Shown: in pieces, positions 16,669 through 26,587 of the stretch | Numbering within the stretch: the first letter of the stretch is position 1 | How the letters are laid out: each line of letters starts with the position of its first letter | DNA from: an uncultured Ignavibacteriota bacterium | Lineage (GTDB): Bacteria > Bacteroidota > Ignavibacteria > UBA10030 > UBA8401 | Assembly (NCBI GenBank): GCA_903884005.1 | Contig: CAISDA010000035.1 | Span: 1-64,000 of the forward strand | Length of the DNA stretch: 64,000 nt | Reading direction: 5' to 3' | Made by a program: the position numbers and the translations under genes | The notes under the pieces: generated by a model | Databases searched by the model: none | What the model was told of the DNA's origin: nothing | What the model saw: the letters and a program-made list of their open reading frames with translations, nothing else

Positions 16669-18246
16669 TTAATAGTGAACGAGCACGGATGCGTTCTTTT
16701 TCACGGTGAACGACGAGTTCACGTATGGGCTTTGTTCGATCTTTTCATTTTTATGCGCGACAGCTTTTCCGTTCACGAGCACTTTTTTTGCCCTCATGCC
16801 GTTTGGCAGCAGCAGATGGAGCGCAACGGCTGCCGTACCGGCGATGTCCATGGCGATAGTTCGCTTCACAGGGTCGTGGACAAATGAATATTCGATCGAC
16901 GCGCCCGACGCGCCGTAGGCAGCGCACGCACTCGCCTCGTTGCATCCGGCCGCAAGCCACCGCGGCGATATCCTCACGCTCGTATAGAGCTTGTGCTGGT
17001 CCACGATGCCCGCGAGGCCTTCCATCAGCGCATAGAGCATGGCGGACGATCCCCATCCATCCGTGGGCGACGAATCGGGGCTGGTGCTGGTTTCAAGTGT
17101 CGCATGTTCTCCGTTGGGAAAATACCAGAGATACGATTCTTCCGAACGCGTGAGTTCTTCATACTTCAGCAGTTGTTCCACCGCGTACGATTCGAAACCG
17201 TGTTCGAACGCCGCGCGGGCGATCTCTCCGCCCACCAGCGGCATGATGCCGCCGTTGCAGTACATCCCCTTCACGATCTTCTCATCGCCCCAGATCCCGT
17301 CGGGAAACGGAGGATCGATGCTGAACCATTCGGCGAATGTATCGACGTCCCTCCCCCGCTTTTGGTACTCTTTCAATATGGACACAGCGATCGCGTGAGT
17401 GGCCATGCCGCGGTTGATGTCCATGGGATTGCTGAGGCTCAGTTGGCTCGACTCGTCGACGCCCTTCACCGTAACAGGAGTGCGTTTCACGAAATGCGTA
17501 TAAAATGTTCCGTTGAAGCAGAGTTTGTTCGCACGCCGCCGCAGGTCTTCAGCTTCTTTTTTCCAATACTCCGCACGTGGTGTGTTCTTGCAGTGGGCAT
17601 ACAGCGCGCTCAACTGAAGGAACGCCTCGTAATAGCCGGAATTGTCGCCATGCATGATCCCCCAGAATGTATGGGGAGTGATCTGAAAATTGAGCCACGG
17701 ATGCCGACCTGCAGTGTAATCGAAGTCCCACGTGTCCATCGTATACGCGCGCTTCACGAGTTTCACGGCGGCGTCCCAGCGCCAGGCGTCGGTCATGATA
17801 TACTGAAGGGCCTTTTCCATGTGCGGCAGCAGGCTCTTCACCCACGCGTCGTCGCCGGTGGCCTGCCACGCCATATAGGCGGCCTTGACGAAACGGAATT
17901 CAACATCGGCCTCGACGGGCACGCGGACATACTTTGCCCAGTTCTCTTTTTCGCACGGGACCTTTTCGGGCGTCATCGTAAAATAATCGAAGATCCATCC
18001 GCGGGCGGTCTGCGTTTCGGCAAAGTGGTCCACGGTGGACTTCATATCGGTTTCCCAGTACCGGAAGCCGCGCATCATATCCGAATAGTCGCGTATCCAG
18101 ATACTCGGGGCATCGGGAGAGCGGTAGCCGCGCACCTGCCTGCCGAACATATTATAGTCCGTCGTATCGTGTGAAAGAAATTTTTTAATCCGCGGGACGA
18201 GGACGTTGAGGCGGTCGTTACTGCAGGTGATATATGTGTGCTTCAT
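16669..18246 (-). CDS. Cytoplasmic six-hairpin glycosidase-like protein
   Basis: This 525-residue protein has no signal peptide. The bulk looks like an alpha/alpha-toroid of glycosidase type, with aromatic and acidic motifs such as APSIWIRDYSDMMRGFRYWE (N-terminal), TWDFDYTAGRHPW and NPMDINRGMATHA (centre), and DGWGSSAMLYALMEGLAGI near the end. The final 80 residues form a small beta domain. This layout is shared by GH15/GH63/GH78/GH94-like families; I cannot choose one. Being cytoplasmic, it would act on an imported glycoside, in contrast to the Tat-exported paralogue-like protein at 6781. It is encoded between the MetE-like gene and the aminotransferase. Confidence 0.78.
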   Translation of the reverse strand: MKHTYITCSNDRLNVLVPRIKKFLSHDTTDYNMFGRQVRGYRSPDAPSIWIRDYSDMMRGFRYWETDMKSTVDHFAETQTARGWIFDYFTMTPEKVPCEKENWAKYVRVPVEADVEFRFVKAAYMAWQATGDDAWVKSLLPHMEKALQYIMTDAWRWDAAVKLVKRAYTMDTWDFDYTAGRHPWLNFQITPHTFWGIMHGDNSGYYEAFLQLSALYAHCKNTPRAEYWKKEAEDLRRRANKLCFNGTFYTHFVKRTPVTVKGVDESSQLSLSNPMDINRGMATHAIAVSILKEYQKRGRDVDTFAEWFSIDPPFPDGIWGDEKIVKGMYCNGGIMPLVGGEIARAAFEHGFESYAVEQLLKYEELTRSEESYLWYFPNGEHATLETSTSPDSSPTDGWGSSAMLYALMEGLAGIVDQHKLYTSVRISPRWLAAGCNEASACAAYGASGASIEYSFVHDPVKRTIAMDIAGTAAVALHLLLPNGMRAKKVLVNGKAVAHKNEKIEQSPYVNSSFTVKKNASVLVHY

Positions 18247-18283
18247 GTGGCAGACTATTCAACAAAACAACATTTGAGTATGG

Positions 18284-18366
18284 ACATTCTGAAGGAACGC
18301 AGCGGCTGAAGAATTTCAGCCCGCTGCTGACACGATGCAAGGCTCTTTGCTTGCGCTCAGAATGAC
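18284..18366 (+). repeat. Family B interspersed hairpin repeat, copy B3 (short)
   Basis: Left arm cattctgaaggaacgcagcg and right arm ctttgcttgcgctcagaatg with the cacgatgcaag linker. The extra 3' arm present in other copies is absent. It occupies the gap between the MetE-like and glycosidase-like genes. Confidence 0.8.
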
Positions 18367-18373
18367 ATAGTAA

Positions 18374-19396
18374 TTATGTAGAGAGTTCGGCGCGGACAAT
18401 GCGCGCGCCTTCGACCATAGCCTTCAGTTTGCCGAACGCGCGGGCGCGGGGCATGAACTTCATGCCGCAATCGGGACTGATGTATATTTTTTCTTTCGGT
18501 ATGAATTCGAGCGCCTGACGGATCCGGTTGGCAACCACGTCGGCGGTTTCCACTGTTTCATCCTTCACGTCGATGACGCCGACGACAATTTCTTTGTTCG
18601 TGGGATACTGTTTGAACAGTTCCAGACCGACGCCGTCGGAGACGGCAAATTCCATGCTGATCTGATCGGCGTTCGTCTCGAGCAAGGCGGGAAAGAGTTC
18701 GGCATACTGTCCCGTATAGAGTTTTTTCAGTTGATAGTTGCCATAGCAGACATGGATCGCGAATTTCGCCTTCACGCCGCTCGTCAATTTATTATAGGCT
18801 TCTACAAGCCAGGGCATATCCTGAGGATAGCCCACCCAGACCGGTTCGTCGATCTGTATAAAATCGCATCCCGCCGCAACGAGCCCCTTGAGTTCAATAT
18901 TGAGGATGTCGGCGAGGTCAAAAATAAGTTCTTTGTCGCTGGTATAAAATTCGTTGGTGGCGCGTTTGGCCAGCATCTGCGGTCCCGTCACACACACTTT
19001 CGTGTGCAGGTCCGTGTGCGCCTGTAAAAATTTAAAATGTTCATCCATCCCGAGGCTGCCCTTGTGACGCACCCGCTCACGGACAACGGGATCGAGCATC
19101 TGTATTGTGGGGTCGAGATTGCCGATGGCCTTCATTTTTCCCGACATATCGAATCCCTGTATGCGGGCGGAGAAAAAGTTCACCATTGTTTCGCGCCGGA
19201 TCTCGCCGTCGGTGATGATATCGACACCAGCCGCTTCATGGTCCTTGATGACGGATTTTACCGCATTGTCGTGCGCTTCATCGAGTTCCGCCTGTGTGAA
19301 GGCGCCCGTCAGAGAAAGATCGCGGACCTTGCCGAGCCACGAGGGGAATGAATAGCTGCCGATGACCGTCGTTGGCAAAAGAGGAAGTTGTTTCAT
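18374..19396 (-). CDS. Cobalamin-independent methionine synthase (MetE) C-terminal domain-like protein
   Basis: This 340-residue protein corresponds to the catalytic C-terminal barrel of MetE only; full MetE is about 750 residues. The zinc ligands are conserved: His and Cys in IHVCYGN, Glu in SMEFAV and Cys in PDCGMKF. The TTVIGSYSFP start and ITDGEIRRE segment are also typical. Core-only relatives transfer methyl groups from donors other than methyl-tetrahydropteroyl-triglutamate. Its position in a carbohydrate-type locus makes methyl transfer from a methylated substrate a possibility, though core methionine synthase activity is equally possible. The frame opens upstream to 19525 through a terminator hairpin; the ATG at 19396 is chosen for its AGGAG 7 bases upstream. 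Confidence 0.88.
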   Translation of the reverse strand: MKQLPLLPTTVIGSYSFPSWLGKVRDLSLTGAFTQAELDEAHDNAVKSVIKDHEAAGVDIITDGEIRRETMVNFFSARIQGFDMSGKMKAIGNLDPTIQMLDPVVRERVRHKGSLGMDEHFKFLQAHTDLHTKVCVTGPQMLAKRATNEFYTSDKELIFDLADILNIELKGLVAAGCDFIQIDEPVWVGYPQDMPWLVEAYNKLTSGVKAKFAIHVCYGNYQLKKLYTGQYAELFPALLETNADQISMEFAVSDGVGLELFKQYPTNKEIVVGVIDVKDETVETADVVANRIRQALEFIPKEKIYISPDCGMKFMPRARAFGKLKAMVEGARIVRAELST

Positions 19397-19455
19397 TGCG
19401 GACTCCTGATGGGGCACACGATACAACACAGCGTGGACATCCAATACCTCTATGC

Positions 19456-19515
19456 AAATACAAAGGGGGCGGATAAGCAGTATCGCAACAATACTATGCT
19501 GCTTATCCAGCCCCC
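19456..19515 (-). terminator. Rho-independent terminator after the PorV-like gene
   Basis: A strong inverted repeat (ggggg-c-ggataagc against gcttatcc-a-gccccc, with inner agtat/atact pairing) spans 19465-19515. On the minus strand it is followed by TTTGTATTT (19464-19456). It separates the receptor/PorV operon from the MetE-like gene, 24 bp after the PorV stop. Confidence 0.75.
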
Positions 19516-19539
19516 CTACAACCATTTTACGAAATCACA

Positions 19540-20595
19540 TTACTTCATTGCAAAACGCACGGTGAAGCGGTGCACATCGGAAAGTGAAGTAAAGACCGTG
19601 TATGCATAATCCACCGACACGTTATAGGAATCGAACGGCAGCCGGACACCGGCGCCTAACGATCCTTTTTCGAGCGATGTCGCGATGCCTGGCCGGGCGT
19701 TGCCGCCGTATGTGATGCCTTCATCGATGCCGTTACCGGTCAATCCGAAGTAGCTGTAATTGAGCTTCCATCCACCGCGGACGAAGAACATATTACTCGC
19801 ATTAAACTCCATACCGGTATAATAATATTGCTGGCCGTCCTGCGGCTTCACAAGATCGAGAGAGAACAAGACAGAATTCTGACCGAATTTGATCGGCGCC
19901 ATCGATGTTCCGATAGAGAACGTCAACGGTATGGGATGACTGAAATCATAATATTTCATGTCACTGCCCAGGTTGCAGATACGCGCACCGATGTTCCAAT
20001 CAAGGATACCGATGTTATAGACCGATCCGAGATCGAACGCAACTGCTGACGCGCTCATATCGTCGATCGTTTCATGGATATATTTCGCCGTCACACCGAC
20101 GGCGAGTTTATCCATGATCCAACGTGAATACGTGATCTGCGCAAGAAGGTCCTGATAATTGTATGTATCAGAAGTTACCTGGTCGATTTCCTGTGCGCGC
20201 AACTGAGCATCGCCGGTGGGATAAATATCCCGGTCAGCTTGAATGCCGTTGATGCCGAAGGACATGACACCGATACCGACCGTTCCGATATCTTTCACAT
20301 TATAGGTAACAGCCAGTGCTTCCTGTGACAGGCTCGCGATCCAGTTGTTGTGTGTGAAAGACGCCTGCATGGCATCGTCTTTTAACGCCGTGCCTGCCGG
20401 ATTCCAGAACATATTTGTCGCATCGCCTGTGAGCGACGTGACGGCGGAACCCATGCCGGACTGTCGTCCACCGACGCCTACTTTCAAAAAGGTTGCTGCA
20501 TTGATGCCTGATTTTCGATTCTGCGCCTCAACAAGAGCCACACTCGAAACCAGCAGCAGCAACACAATGAAAACAATCGATTCTAATCGTCTCAT
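19540..20595 (-). CDS. PorV/PorQ-family outer-membrane protein
   Basis: This 351-residue protein has a signal peptide (MRRLESIVFIVLLLLVSSVA, cut after VEAQ) and the family opening AATFLKVGVGGRQSGMGSA followed by GDATNMFWNPAGTA. The rest is a beta-barrel ending in an aromatic-rich strand (HRFTVRFAMK). PorV-type proteins are FadL-like barrels; PorV shuttles T9SS cargo to the attachment complex. Here the gene follows directly after a sorting-domain protein (12-28 bp), a common genomic pairing. The ATG at 20595 is preferred to one at 20610 because AGGAAG lies just before it. It could be a dedicated cargo carrier for the upstream secreted protein (inference). Confidence 0.85.
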   Translation of the reverse strand: MRRLESIVFIVLLLLVSSVALVEAQNRKSGINAATFLKVGVGGRQSGMGSAVTSLTGDATNMFWNPAGTALKDDAMQASFTHNNWIASLSQEALAVTYNVKDIGTVGIGVMSFGINGIQADRDIYPTGDAQLRAQEIDQVTSDTYNYQDLLAQITYSRWIMDKLAVGVTAKYIHETIDDMSASAVAFDLGSVYNIGILDWNIGARICNLGSDMKYYDFSHPIPLTFSIGTSMAPIKFGQNSVLFSLDLVKPQDGQQYYYTGMEFNASNMFFVRGGWKLNYSYFGLTGNGIDEGITYGGNARPGIATSLEKGSLGAGVRLPFDSYNVSVDYAYTVFTSLSDVHRFTVRFAMK

Positions 20596-20622
20596 TATTT
20601 TCTTCCTCATGGTTTAAGTTCG

Positions 20623-23208
20623 TTATCGTAATATTGCGAAGTGGCCGATTTTTTTCTGTGTGCCCGATTCGGCAATATAAATGTAGAGGCCGCTCGCCAC
20701 TTCAATGCCGTCTTTCGAGAACATATCCCAGAATGTGCTGCCGACATTCTGATTCCCCGATGTGAAATTGATCACATCGATGATTTGTCCGGCTACGTCA
20801 ACGATCGTAATTTTACAGGGTGATGGAAGATTATAGAACAACAGCTTATGATCATAGACATTTGAAAAATTGTCGTGCAATGCTGCGCGTTTGTACGGAT
20901 TCGGACGCACGCCCACATTGGAAACGACGCTCGGTGCGGCCAGCGCTGAATTTACGATCTGCACGGCACCCATCGCCTGATACGCAGCAGCGTTGGTTGA
21001 TGCAGGGAAATTCGCATTGGCAAACGCGAACGGATACGTGTTCAGCCACAATCCGCTGGCGCCGTTCCTGTTCGTCGAATGTGTTTCGATGCGGTTTGTT
21101 GTTTCGCCTGCCGGCCCGGTATACGTGCCTTCCTTATAGGCGGAAACATAATACCAGTATGAGAACCCGAGGACGACGTCCTTATCTTCATACTTGTAGT
21201 TGTATCCCGTTGACGTTGAGGTGCTGGGATTCGATATTGCAGTAAATGCGGCAATATCAGCCTTCGGAATGACCTTTATGAGATCCCATGTTCCCCATGT
21301 GTCGGGCTGGAATTTTCCTTGCAGAGATGTGGCATTGACAGCGGCAAAGGCGTCGAATTTCGGATTGACTGGTTTCTTCAATTCCGTCGGCACCGGTCCC
21401 GGTGTCATGTTTTCCTGATAACGGTCAACAACGCGCATACCATCGTCGAGGAATGTTTTTTTCTTATACTGTGACGATTTGTAGATCTTGTAGCCGGCGA
21501 ACTGCGCATCGGCTTCAGCCGCTTTATCCCATTCGAGCGTTGTCGATTTGTTGAGCGTATTCTTCACGATCGTCTTGGGAAGCGAAGGAGTCTTGGGGAC
21601 GTTGAGGTTCTGATCGAACGCCCAGCGGGCGGCTTCGACTGAACGCTGAATGCCTTCAAGGCGATAACCGGCGACCATGGCCACAACGATCGTGATCGAT
21701 TCGTTGACATCGAGAGAGAACGGTCCGACCGATTTGAACATTTCACCGTCGAAGTTTTCGGCGTGGTTGGCGCCTTTCGAGAACACGCCGTATCCCGCGG
21801 GATACTTCGTTGTTGCATCAGCGCTGCCGTCTTCGAACGAAACCTGATCGAAGATTCCCGTCATTTTAGAATCGCCGTTCGGCTGTGTTGCACCCGATGT
21901 CTTGGGAATGAACGAGAAAATGTTGCCTGCCGTTCCGCCCGAGAAGAAATTCGGATTCGGAGAGAGGTCAAAATTGTTTCGCGATGAAGGATTGGCTTTG
22001 CCGCCGTCCTTGAACCATTCGCCGATGGAGGTCAGGAACATGTCGCGCGGTGAGCCTGTATTGATGCCGAGCTTCGACGTCAAACCGCCGGTGAACCATC
22101 CGCGCTGCGGACCGACACCGATAGGATGCGTACCGAAGATCGTGTTCTTGCTCGGCAGCGAGGTCACTGTCGTCGTCACATCGGATGGCATAGAACCGCT
22201 CTTCACATCGAGCATCGTCCAGCCGCACCATACGTCTGTGTAGTTTTTATCGCCCCAGTTATTGAAACCGATATCAATCTTACCCTGGCCTGCGGGCGGA
22301 TTGGTAGTTGTCGAGCTTGCATAGAGAGCCATAAAATCCCACGGCGCGCCTGTTGCATCAGCGTCGGCAATGTATGCCGTCTCGCGAGCGATCGGTGTTG
22401 TCGTGTATGACGCTCCGCCGCCGCGTGCGCCTGATCTGTACACGCTCGTGCTGAGAATGGACTGTGCTCCCGTCCAGAACGCCAATGCGGGAATCTTGTT
22501 ACCGGTCTTTTCTGCAACGCCGTCCATGTTCATATCGAGGACGCCTGTATTCTTCAACGTTACTTCGATGATGACGAAGTCGTTCAAGTTGTGCCAGTTC
22601 GGTGCGGCAAAACCATGAGCGCGGATCTTCACATCGACACCGGCGTTCGTAGGCCATGCAGCTTCGTAGACAACATGCTGACGGCGTGAATCGGTGTAGT
22701 ACGGTTCGATCGTGTAATTACGCGCGGGATCCGTGGCGCCGACGACAGTCGGTTTCCATGAGAGCCCTGCGAAGTTCGAGTAGGTTTTTCCTGCGTCGAT
22801 ATCGCCCGCGAAATAGCTGGGATTGGGAACGCCGCCAATTGCTGCCGGGTTGAAAGTAGTGGAGGAATCATGTACGCACACGTACAATTCCTTATTCCAA
22901 TATCCGATGATCGGATAGGCATTCGGCCAGTTGGAATTCGGTGTCGTCCACGAACGATCGAAGTTGCCCATGCGGACGAACATACGGCGTCCGAGCGTGG
23001 CAGTATTGACCGCTTCACTGTAATATCCGACGTCCGAATTTTCGGGGAGCATCGATTCCCAAATATCGCCGGCCTGCACCACGCCTGCACCCGGGAAGTT
23101 GAAGACCGACGTAGCCTTCGCCGTCTGGGCACTGAGTGACGCGGGGAGCAGGGCAAGCAACAGAATGAGACCGAGGAACAAAATGTCTCTTCTTAATGTA
23201 TTCTTCAT
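20623..23208 (-). CDS. Large secreted protein with T9SS type A sorting domain
   Basis: This 861-residue protein has a signal peptide (MKNTLRRDILFLGLILLL, cut after LSAQ). The body is beta-rich. A fibronectin-III-like stretch near residues 545-720 (TTLEWDKAAEADAQFAGYKIYKS is its clearest part) precedes the C-terminal sorting domain, which starts around VGVRPNPYKR and has ITIVDVAGQIIDVI, DGIEVASGLYIYIAES and a final basic KKIGHFAILR. Such proteins are exported by T9SS and kept at the cell surface. It lies between the TonB receptor and the PorV-like gene with 46- and 12-28-bp gaps, so the three form an operon. AGGAG precedes its ATG. It may capture the substrate for the receptor, in the way SusD partners SusC, but no SusD domain is visible. 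Confidence 0.82.
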   Translation of the reverse strand: MKNTLRRDILFLGLILLLALLPASLSAQTAKATSVFNFPGAGVVQAGDIWESMLPENSDVGYYSEAVNTATLGRRMFVRMGNFDRSWTTPNSNWPNAYPIIGYWNKELYVCVHDSSTTFNPAAIGGVPNPSYFAGDIDAGKTYSNFAGLSWKPTVVGATDPARNYTIEPYYTDSRRQHVVYEAAWPTNAGVDVKIRAHGFAAPNWHNLNDFVIIEVTLKNTGVLDMNMDGVAEKTGNKIPALAFWTGAQSILSTSVYRSGARGGGASYTTTPIARETAYIADADATGAPWDFMALYASSTTTNPPAGQGKIDIGFNNWGDKNYTDVWCGWTMLDVKSGSMPSDVTTTVTSLPSKNTIFGTHPIGVGPQRGWFTGGLTSKLGINTGSPRDMFLTSIGEWFKDGGKANPSSRNNFDLSPNPNFFSGGTAGNIFSFIPKTSGATQPNGDSKMTGIFDQVSFEDGSADATTKYPAGYGVFSKGANHAENFDGEMFKSVGPFSLDVNESITIVVAMVAGYRLEGIQRSVEAARWAFDQNLNVPKTPSLPKTIVKNTLNKSTTLEWDKAAEADAQFAGYKIYKSSQYKKKTFLDDGMRVVDRYQENMTPGPVPTELKKPVNPKFDAFAAVNATSLQGKFQPDTWGTWDLIKVIPKADIAAFTAISNPSTSTSTGYNYKYEDKDVVLGFSYWYYVSAYKEGTYTGPAGETTNRIETHSTNRNGASGLWLNTYPFAFANANFPASTNAAAYQAMGAVQIVNSALAAPSVVSNVGVRPNPYKRAALHDNFSNVYDHKLLFYNLPSPCKITIVDVAGQIIDVINFTSGNQNVGSTFWDMFSKDGIEVASGLYIYIAESGTQKKIGHFAILR

Positions 23209-23254
23209 TTCTTTACTCCTATGATAGTCGTTGAGTAATGTCTAAGTGTTCAGT

Positions 23255-26200
23255 TTAGAAATCCAATTTCACGCCAAAATAATACGTGCGCGGAATGTCG
23301 TAGAAATTCGAACCGTCCGGCGAAATGACACGTCTCTGTGTTCCCGTCGGATCCGGCGAACCATCGATAACCGTCGATGAGGCACCCTGCGAGATGAGTT
23401 TTGATTCTCCGTTCGCGGAACGTTCCCAGACTTCGGCACCAGTAGTAGAGTTGTCGTAAGCGATGATGTTCGTCCAGTTGAACGCGTTCTTCACATCAAG
23501 GAAGGCTGCTGCCCGGATACCGGCCAGTGTAAATCCTTTTTCAAGATGGAAGTCGATTTGCTTGTTCCACGGGGCCGATGCGAATTGACGACCGATGACG
23601 CGCGTGTCGGTGATCGTATAGACCAAGGGATACTGGAAGCCGCTCTGGAATGTGCCGACAGAACTCAGCAGAATATCCATGGGGAAGTTCAGCATCAGCA
23701 CGTATGAAACACGATGCGTGCGATCGTACCCGCCGAGAAGATTGCTCTGGCCGCCGACAACATTGGTCTGAATTTTGTTATAAAAATTCATATCGGTGGT
23801 CGGCAGTGTGTTGTTGTATTTGATGGAATCGCCCGCCGAGAAGAGTGTGGGTTGGTTTGCATCCAATCCGGCCCAGCTCGATGCCTTCACATACGAGTAG
23901 GCATAATTGACTCTGCCCTGCAGCGTAAGGAAGTCGAAATAGGTCTGTCGCAGCGCCTGAATGCTGATCTCGACGCCGCGTGAATCGGCATATTGCGAGG
24001 CAAAATTCAGCGTTGCATTACCTGCATAGGCAAGCGTGACGCCTGTGTTCGTGTAATTCTGTATGTCGCGCATATAGGCGGTGAACGTCAAACCGAACTT
24101 CTGCGGCACGAATTCCCATTGCACGCCCAACTCATAATTTGAGGAGGTCGTCGGGTCTGTGGACGGCAGGAACATCGGGTTGAATGAGCCTGGCGATCCG
24201 ATGAGCGAATTGTATGCCGTGTAGAGTCTCGAGAACGGAATCGGCGACGTGTTGCGCGAGTACGAGAAGTACATTGCGGCTTCATCCGAGATCGGATGCG
24301 ACACGCCGATGCGCGGCGAGAAGAAATACTGCGGCGTCAGTTTCGAATCGCTGCGGAACGGAACATAGTCCGTACGAAGACTATCGTCGACCATGCCTGT
24401 TGTCTTGAGCCACGGTGCGAAGTCGTTGGCGTAGCGTGCTATATCGGGATCCCAGCGGTCCATACGGGCGCCGAGGTTGATCACAAGACCGGCATATTCC
24501 ATGCGATCGGACACGTAGAAGCCGAGTTCCGTCGGCTTAGCATCCCAATCTTCGACGAACAATTTGCGGATGTGAGTTGCATCGATTCCGCTGATGCCAA
24601 GAATTGAATACCGCCCGATCTTGGAGAGATCGTGATAGCGCAGTGAAAGACCGGCCTTGATCTGATTGTTGAAATCGACCTGGCTCGTGAAATCAAGTTT
24701 TGCCGTAACGTTGCTCTGCGACTGTTTTTCATACGAGAAGCGTGGCCGGCCGATGTACGCCTGGCTGTTGCCTATTTGCACCGGAACATCGAGGGCGCTT
24801 TGGGCCGCTTCATCTTCAATGCGGAATGCCTTCGTCTGATCGGACGAGAGCGAAATATAACGATCCGCATCCGCAGTTTTTTCGAGCGTCAGGAAGTCGC
24901 CGTTTTCGTTGAAGTCGATCTTGCCGTCGTTGTTGCCGTCGACAAAGCCGAGACGTTGCTGATTGCTCTGAGCGCTCACCTGGACTTCATAGAACGTGGA
25001 TGGTGAGAGAATATGTGTTCCCTTGATGCTTCCGATGATGTTGCCGCCGTCTGTTCTTGGCACACCTTCAAGATCGAATCGAAGGGGATCGAAATACACG
25101 TTGTTCTTCCATCCGAGGAAGCGTCCTTTGTCGTTCATAATGGCGAACGCAAGGATCTTGAAATCGGAGGACAAGCTATAATTCATTTTCAATGTCATGT
25201 CCGCCTGGCGCGTTCGTTCGCTCGGCATCGTGCCGTGCGTATCGAAATATTGGCCTGAGAAGAAGACACCTAAATTATCCGTGATATTGCCGCCGACGTT
25301 GCCGTCGAGCATAATTTCCGGCGACTCATTGGAGCCGTATTTTCCGTCATAGTACGAATACTTTAAAAACTTCGTGCTGTCTGCATTTGTCGCTCGTCTG
25401 CTCGACATCTTCGCAATGACCGTATCGCGTGCGGCGAAGTATACACCCTGGTTCCAATACACATTGGGACCGATGTACTGCAATCCGTTCAATTGGCTCG
25501 AGCGGGCGGACAGCATGCCTCTGATCGGGCCGTTTCCTTCACGCAGTGAATAGTTGATGATACCAGCAGTCGCTTGTCCATTTTCCGCGCCTGTCGCGCC
25601 CGTATTCACGGACATCTGTTCAACGGCGCTGAAATTGACCGCGGCCGATGTATTCAACTGGCTCGCGTTATTACGGACGATGCCCATGGTATTGAGCAGA
25701 CCGTATGTCTGTTCCGCTGCAACGGCATAATACTGATCCGTCACATCGACACCGTCGACGATCGTCTTGGTTTCTGTGATGCGGCCGCCGCGGATGTATC
25801 CCTTATAGGCGCCGGGAGTCGTGTTCAGCACTTCGATGGCCGTTGTTGTCGGCAACTTGCTGCTGAATTCGTCCTTGGAGATGGTCGCTTTGGACGAAGT
25901 CTGTGATTTATCCACGACACGCTGTTCGGCCTGGACAACAACTTCGCCGATTTGCACTGTCTCGGAGGCCAGCGCAAAATCCACTTGCGTTGTCTGGTCG
26001 GCGTGGACGATCACGTTAGAGATCGTACGGCCTGAATATCCGACGCCTGCCGCACGAACGGAATATTCACCGGGAGGTATGTTAAGAATATAGTAGCGTC
26101 CCTGAACGTCTACAGAACCGCCGAGTTTTGTTCCGACGAGTGTGACGTTGATGCCTAGGACGGGCTCTTTCGTCGACGCGTCCCGCACTGTGCCGGATAT

Positions 26201-26284
26201 CTTTCCATTGCCGGCAAAGGCAGAGGCCGAAAGAAGCACGGCACAACTGATAAGGAGGAGAATCTTACCGTAACAGTTATTCAT
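23255..26284 (-). CDS. TonB-dependent outer-membrane receptor with CarboxypepD-reg-like domain
   Basis: This 1009-residue protein has a signal peptide (MNNCYGKILLLISCAVLL), then a carboxypeptidase-regulatory-like domain (residues about 28-110: GKISGTVRDASTKEPVLGIN, with LNIPPGEYSVRAAGVGYSGR). A plug region follows with LPTTTAIEVLNTTPG and VDGVDVTDQYY. The rest is a long beta-barrel ending in an aromatic strand (IPRTYYFGVKLDF). It takes up large solutes across the outer membrane using TonB energy. The ATG at 26284 is chosen over an upstream start at 26338 because AGGAG lies 8 bases before it and the signal peptide begins there. It is the first gene of the minus-strand locus, behind a promoter with a candidate IclR operator and a roughly 400-nt leader containing three hairpins. 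Confidence 0.92.
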   Translation of the reverse strand: MNNCYGKILLLISCAVLLSASAFAGNGKISGTVRDASTKEPVLGINVTLVGTKLGGSVDVQGRYYILNIPPGEYSVRAAGVGYSGRTISNVIVHADQTTQVDFALASETVQIGEVVVQAEQRVVDKSQTSSKATISKDEFSSKLPTTTAIEVLNTTPGAYKGYIRGGRITETKTIVDGVDVTDQYYAVAAEQTYGLLNTMGIVRNNASQLNTSAAVNFSAVEQMSVNTGATGAENGQATAGIINYSLREGNGPIRGMLSARSSQLNGLQYIGPNVYWNQGVYFAARDTVIAKMSSRRATNADSTKFLKYSYYDGKYGSNESPEIMLDGNVGGNITDNLGVFFSGQYFDTHGTMPSERTRQADMTLKMNYSLSSDFKILAFAIMNDKGRFLGWKNNVYFDPLRFDLEGVPRTDGGNIIGSIKGTHILSPSTFYEVQVSAQSNQQRLGFVDGNNDGKIDFNENGDFLTLEKTADADRYISLSSDQTKAFRIEDEAAQSALDVPVQIGNSQAYIGRPRFSYEKQSQSNVTAKLDFTSQVDFNNQIKAGLSLRYHDLSKIGRYSILGISGIDATHIRKLFVEDWDAKPTELGFYVSDRMEYAGLVINLGARMDRWDPDIARYANDFAPWLKTTGMVDDSLRTDYVPFRSDSKLTPQYFFSPRIGVSHPISDEAAMYFSYSRNTSPIPFSRLYTAYNSLIGSPGSFNPMFLPSTDPTTSSNYELGVQWEFVPQKFGLTFTAYMRDIQNYTNTGVTLAYAGNATLNFASQYADSRGVEISIQALRQTYFDFLTLQGRVNYAYSYVKASSWAGLDANQPTLFSAGDSIKYNNTLPTTDMNFYNKIQTNVVGGQSNLLGGYDRTHRVSYVLMLNFPMDILLSSVGTFQSGFQYPLVYTITDTRVIGRQFASAPWNKQIDFHLEKGFTLAGIRAAAFLDVKNAFNWTNIIAYDNSTTGAEVWERSANGESKLISQGASSTVIDGSPDPTGTQRRVISPDGSNFYDIPRTYYFGVKLDF

Positions 26285-26364
26285 TATGATACTCCTTGAT
26301 GGTGAATGATGGAACTGTGATGGTGGGTGTGATAACAACTAGTGAGTGAAAAGAAGTGCAGAAA

Positions 26365-26387
26365 CTTGTGCGAACACATCGCACAAG
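26365..26387. promoter_or_regulatory. Perfect 9-5-9 inverted repeat in the receptor leader
   Basis: cttgtgcga-acaca-tcgcacaag lies about 80 bp upstream of the receptor ATG. It would form a stable RNA hairpin, or act as a dimeric protein site. No poly-U follows it on the minus strand. Confidence 0.7.
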
Positions 26388-26526
26388 CAGTAATGAACGA
26401 TTGAGACCATCGCTCACAGGACCTCCATACGTAGAACGCACGTACAACAGAGGAATCCATTTTTTTTATCACTCATTTTTGAGGATGTAATGTAGACAAA
26501 CTTCCCGATCCGCACTGCTCCGACAT

Positions 26527-26587
26527 CCGAGTACAGAGTGTACTCTCGGAAGTTCATGCGCCATCCCGCATATCGACTGTGATATGC
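26527..26587. promoter_or_regulatory. Two further hairpins in the receptor leader
   Basis: ccgagtaca-gag-tgtactctcgg (26527-26549, one bulged base) and gcatatc-gactgt-gatatgc (26568-26587). With the dyad at 26365 they make a leader of several potential stem-loops between the promoter and the receptor start. Confidence 0.55.

Noticed and set aside
17010-18174. 393-residue plus-strand ORF antisense to the cytoplasmic glycosidase-like gene
   Set aside because: High GC third positions create long antisense frames. The minus-strand frame has the domain motifs; this one has none.
18374-19396. MetE-like gene considered as a truncated pseudogene of full MetE
   Set aside because: It has its own Shine-Dalgarno, a normal N-terminus for core-only relatives and all zinc ligands.
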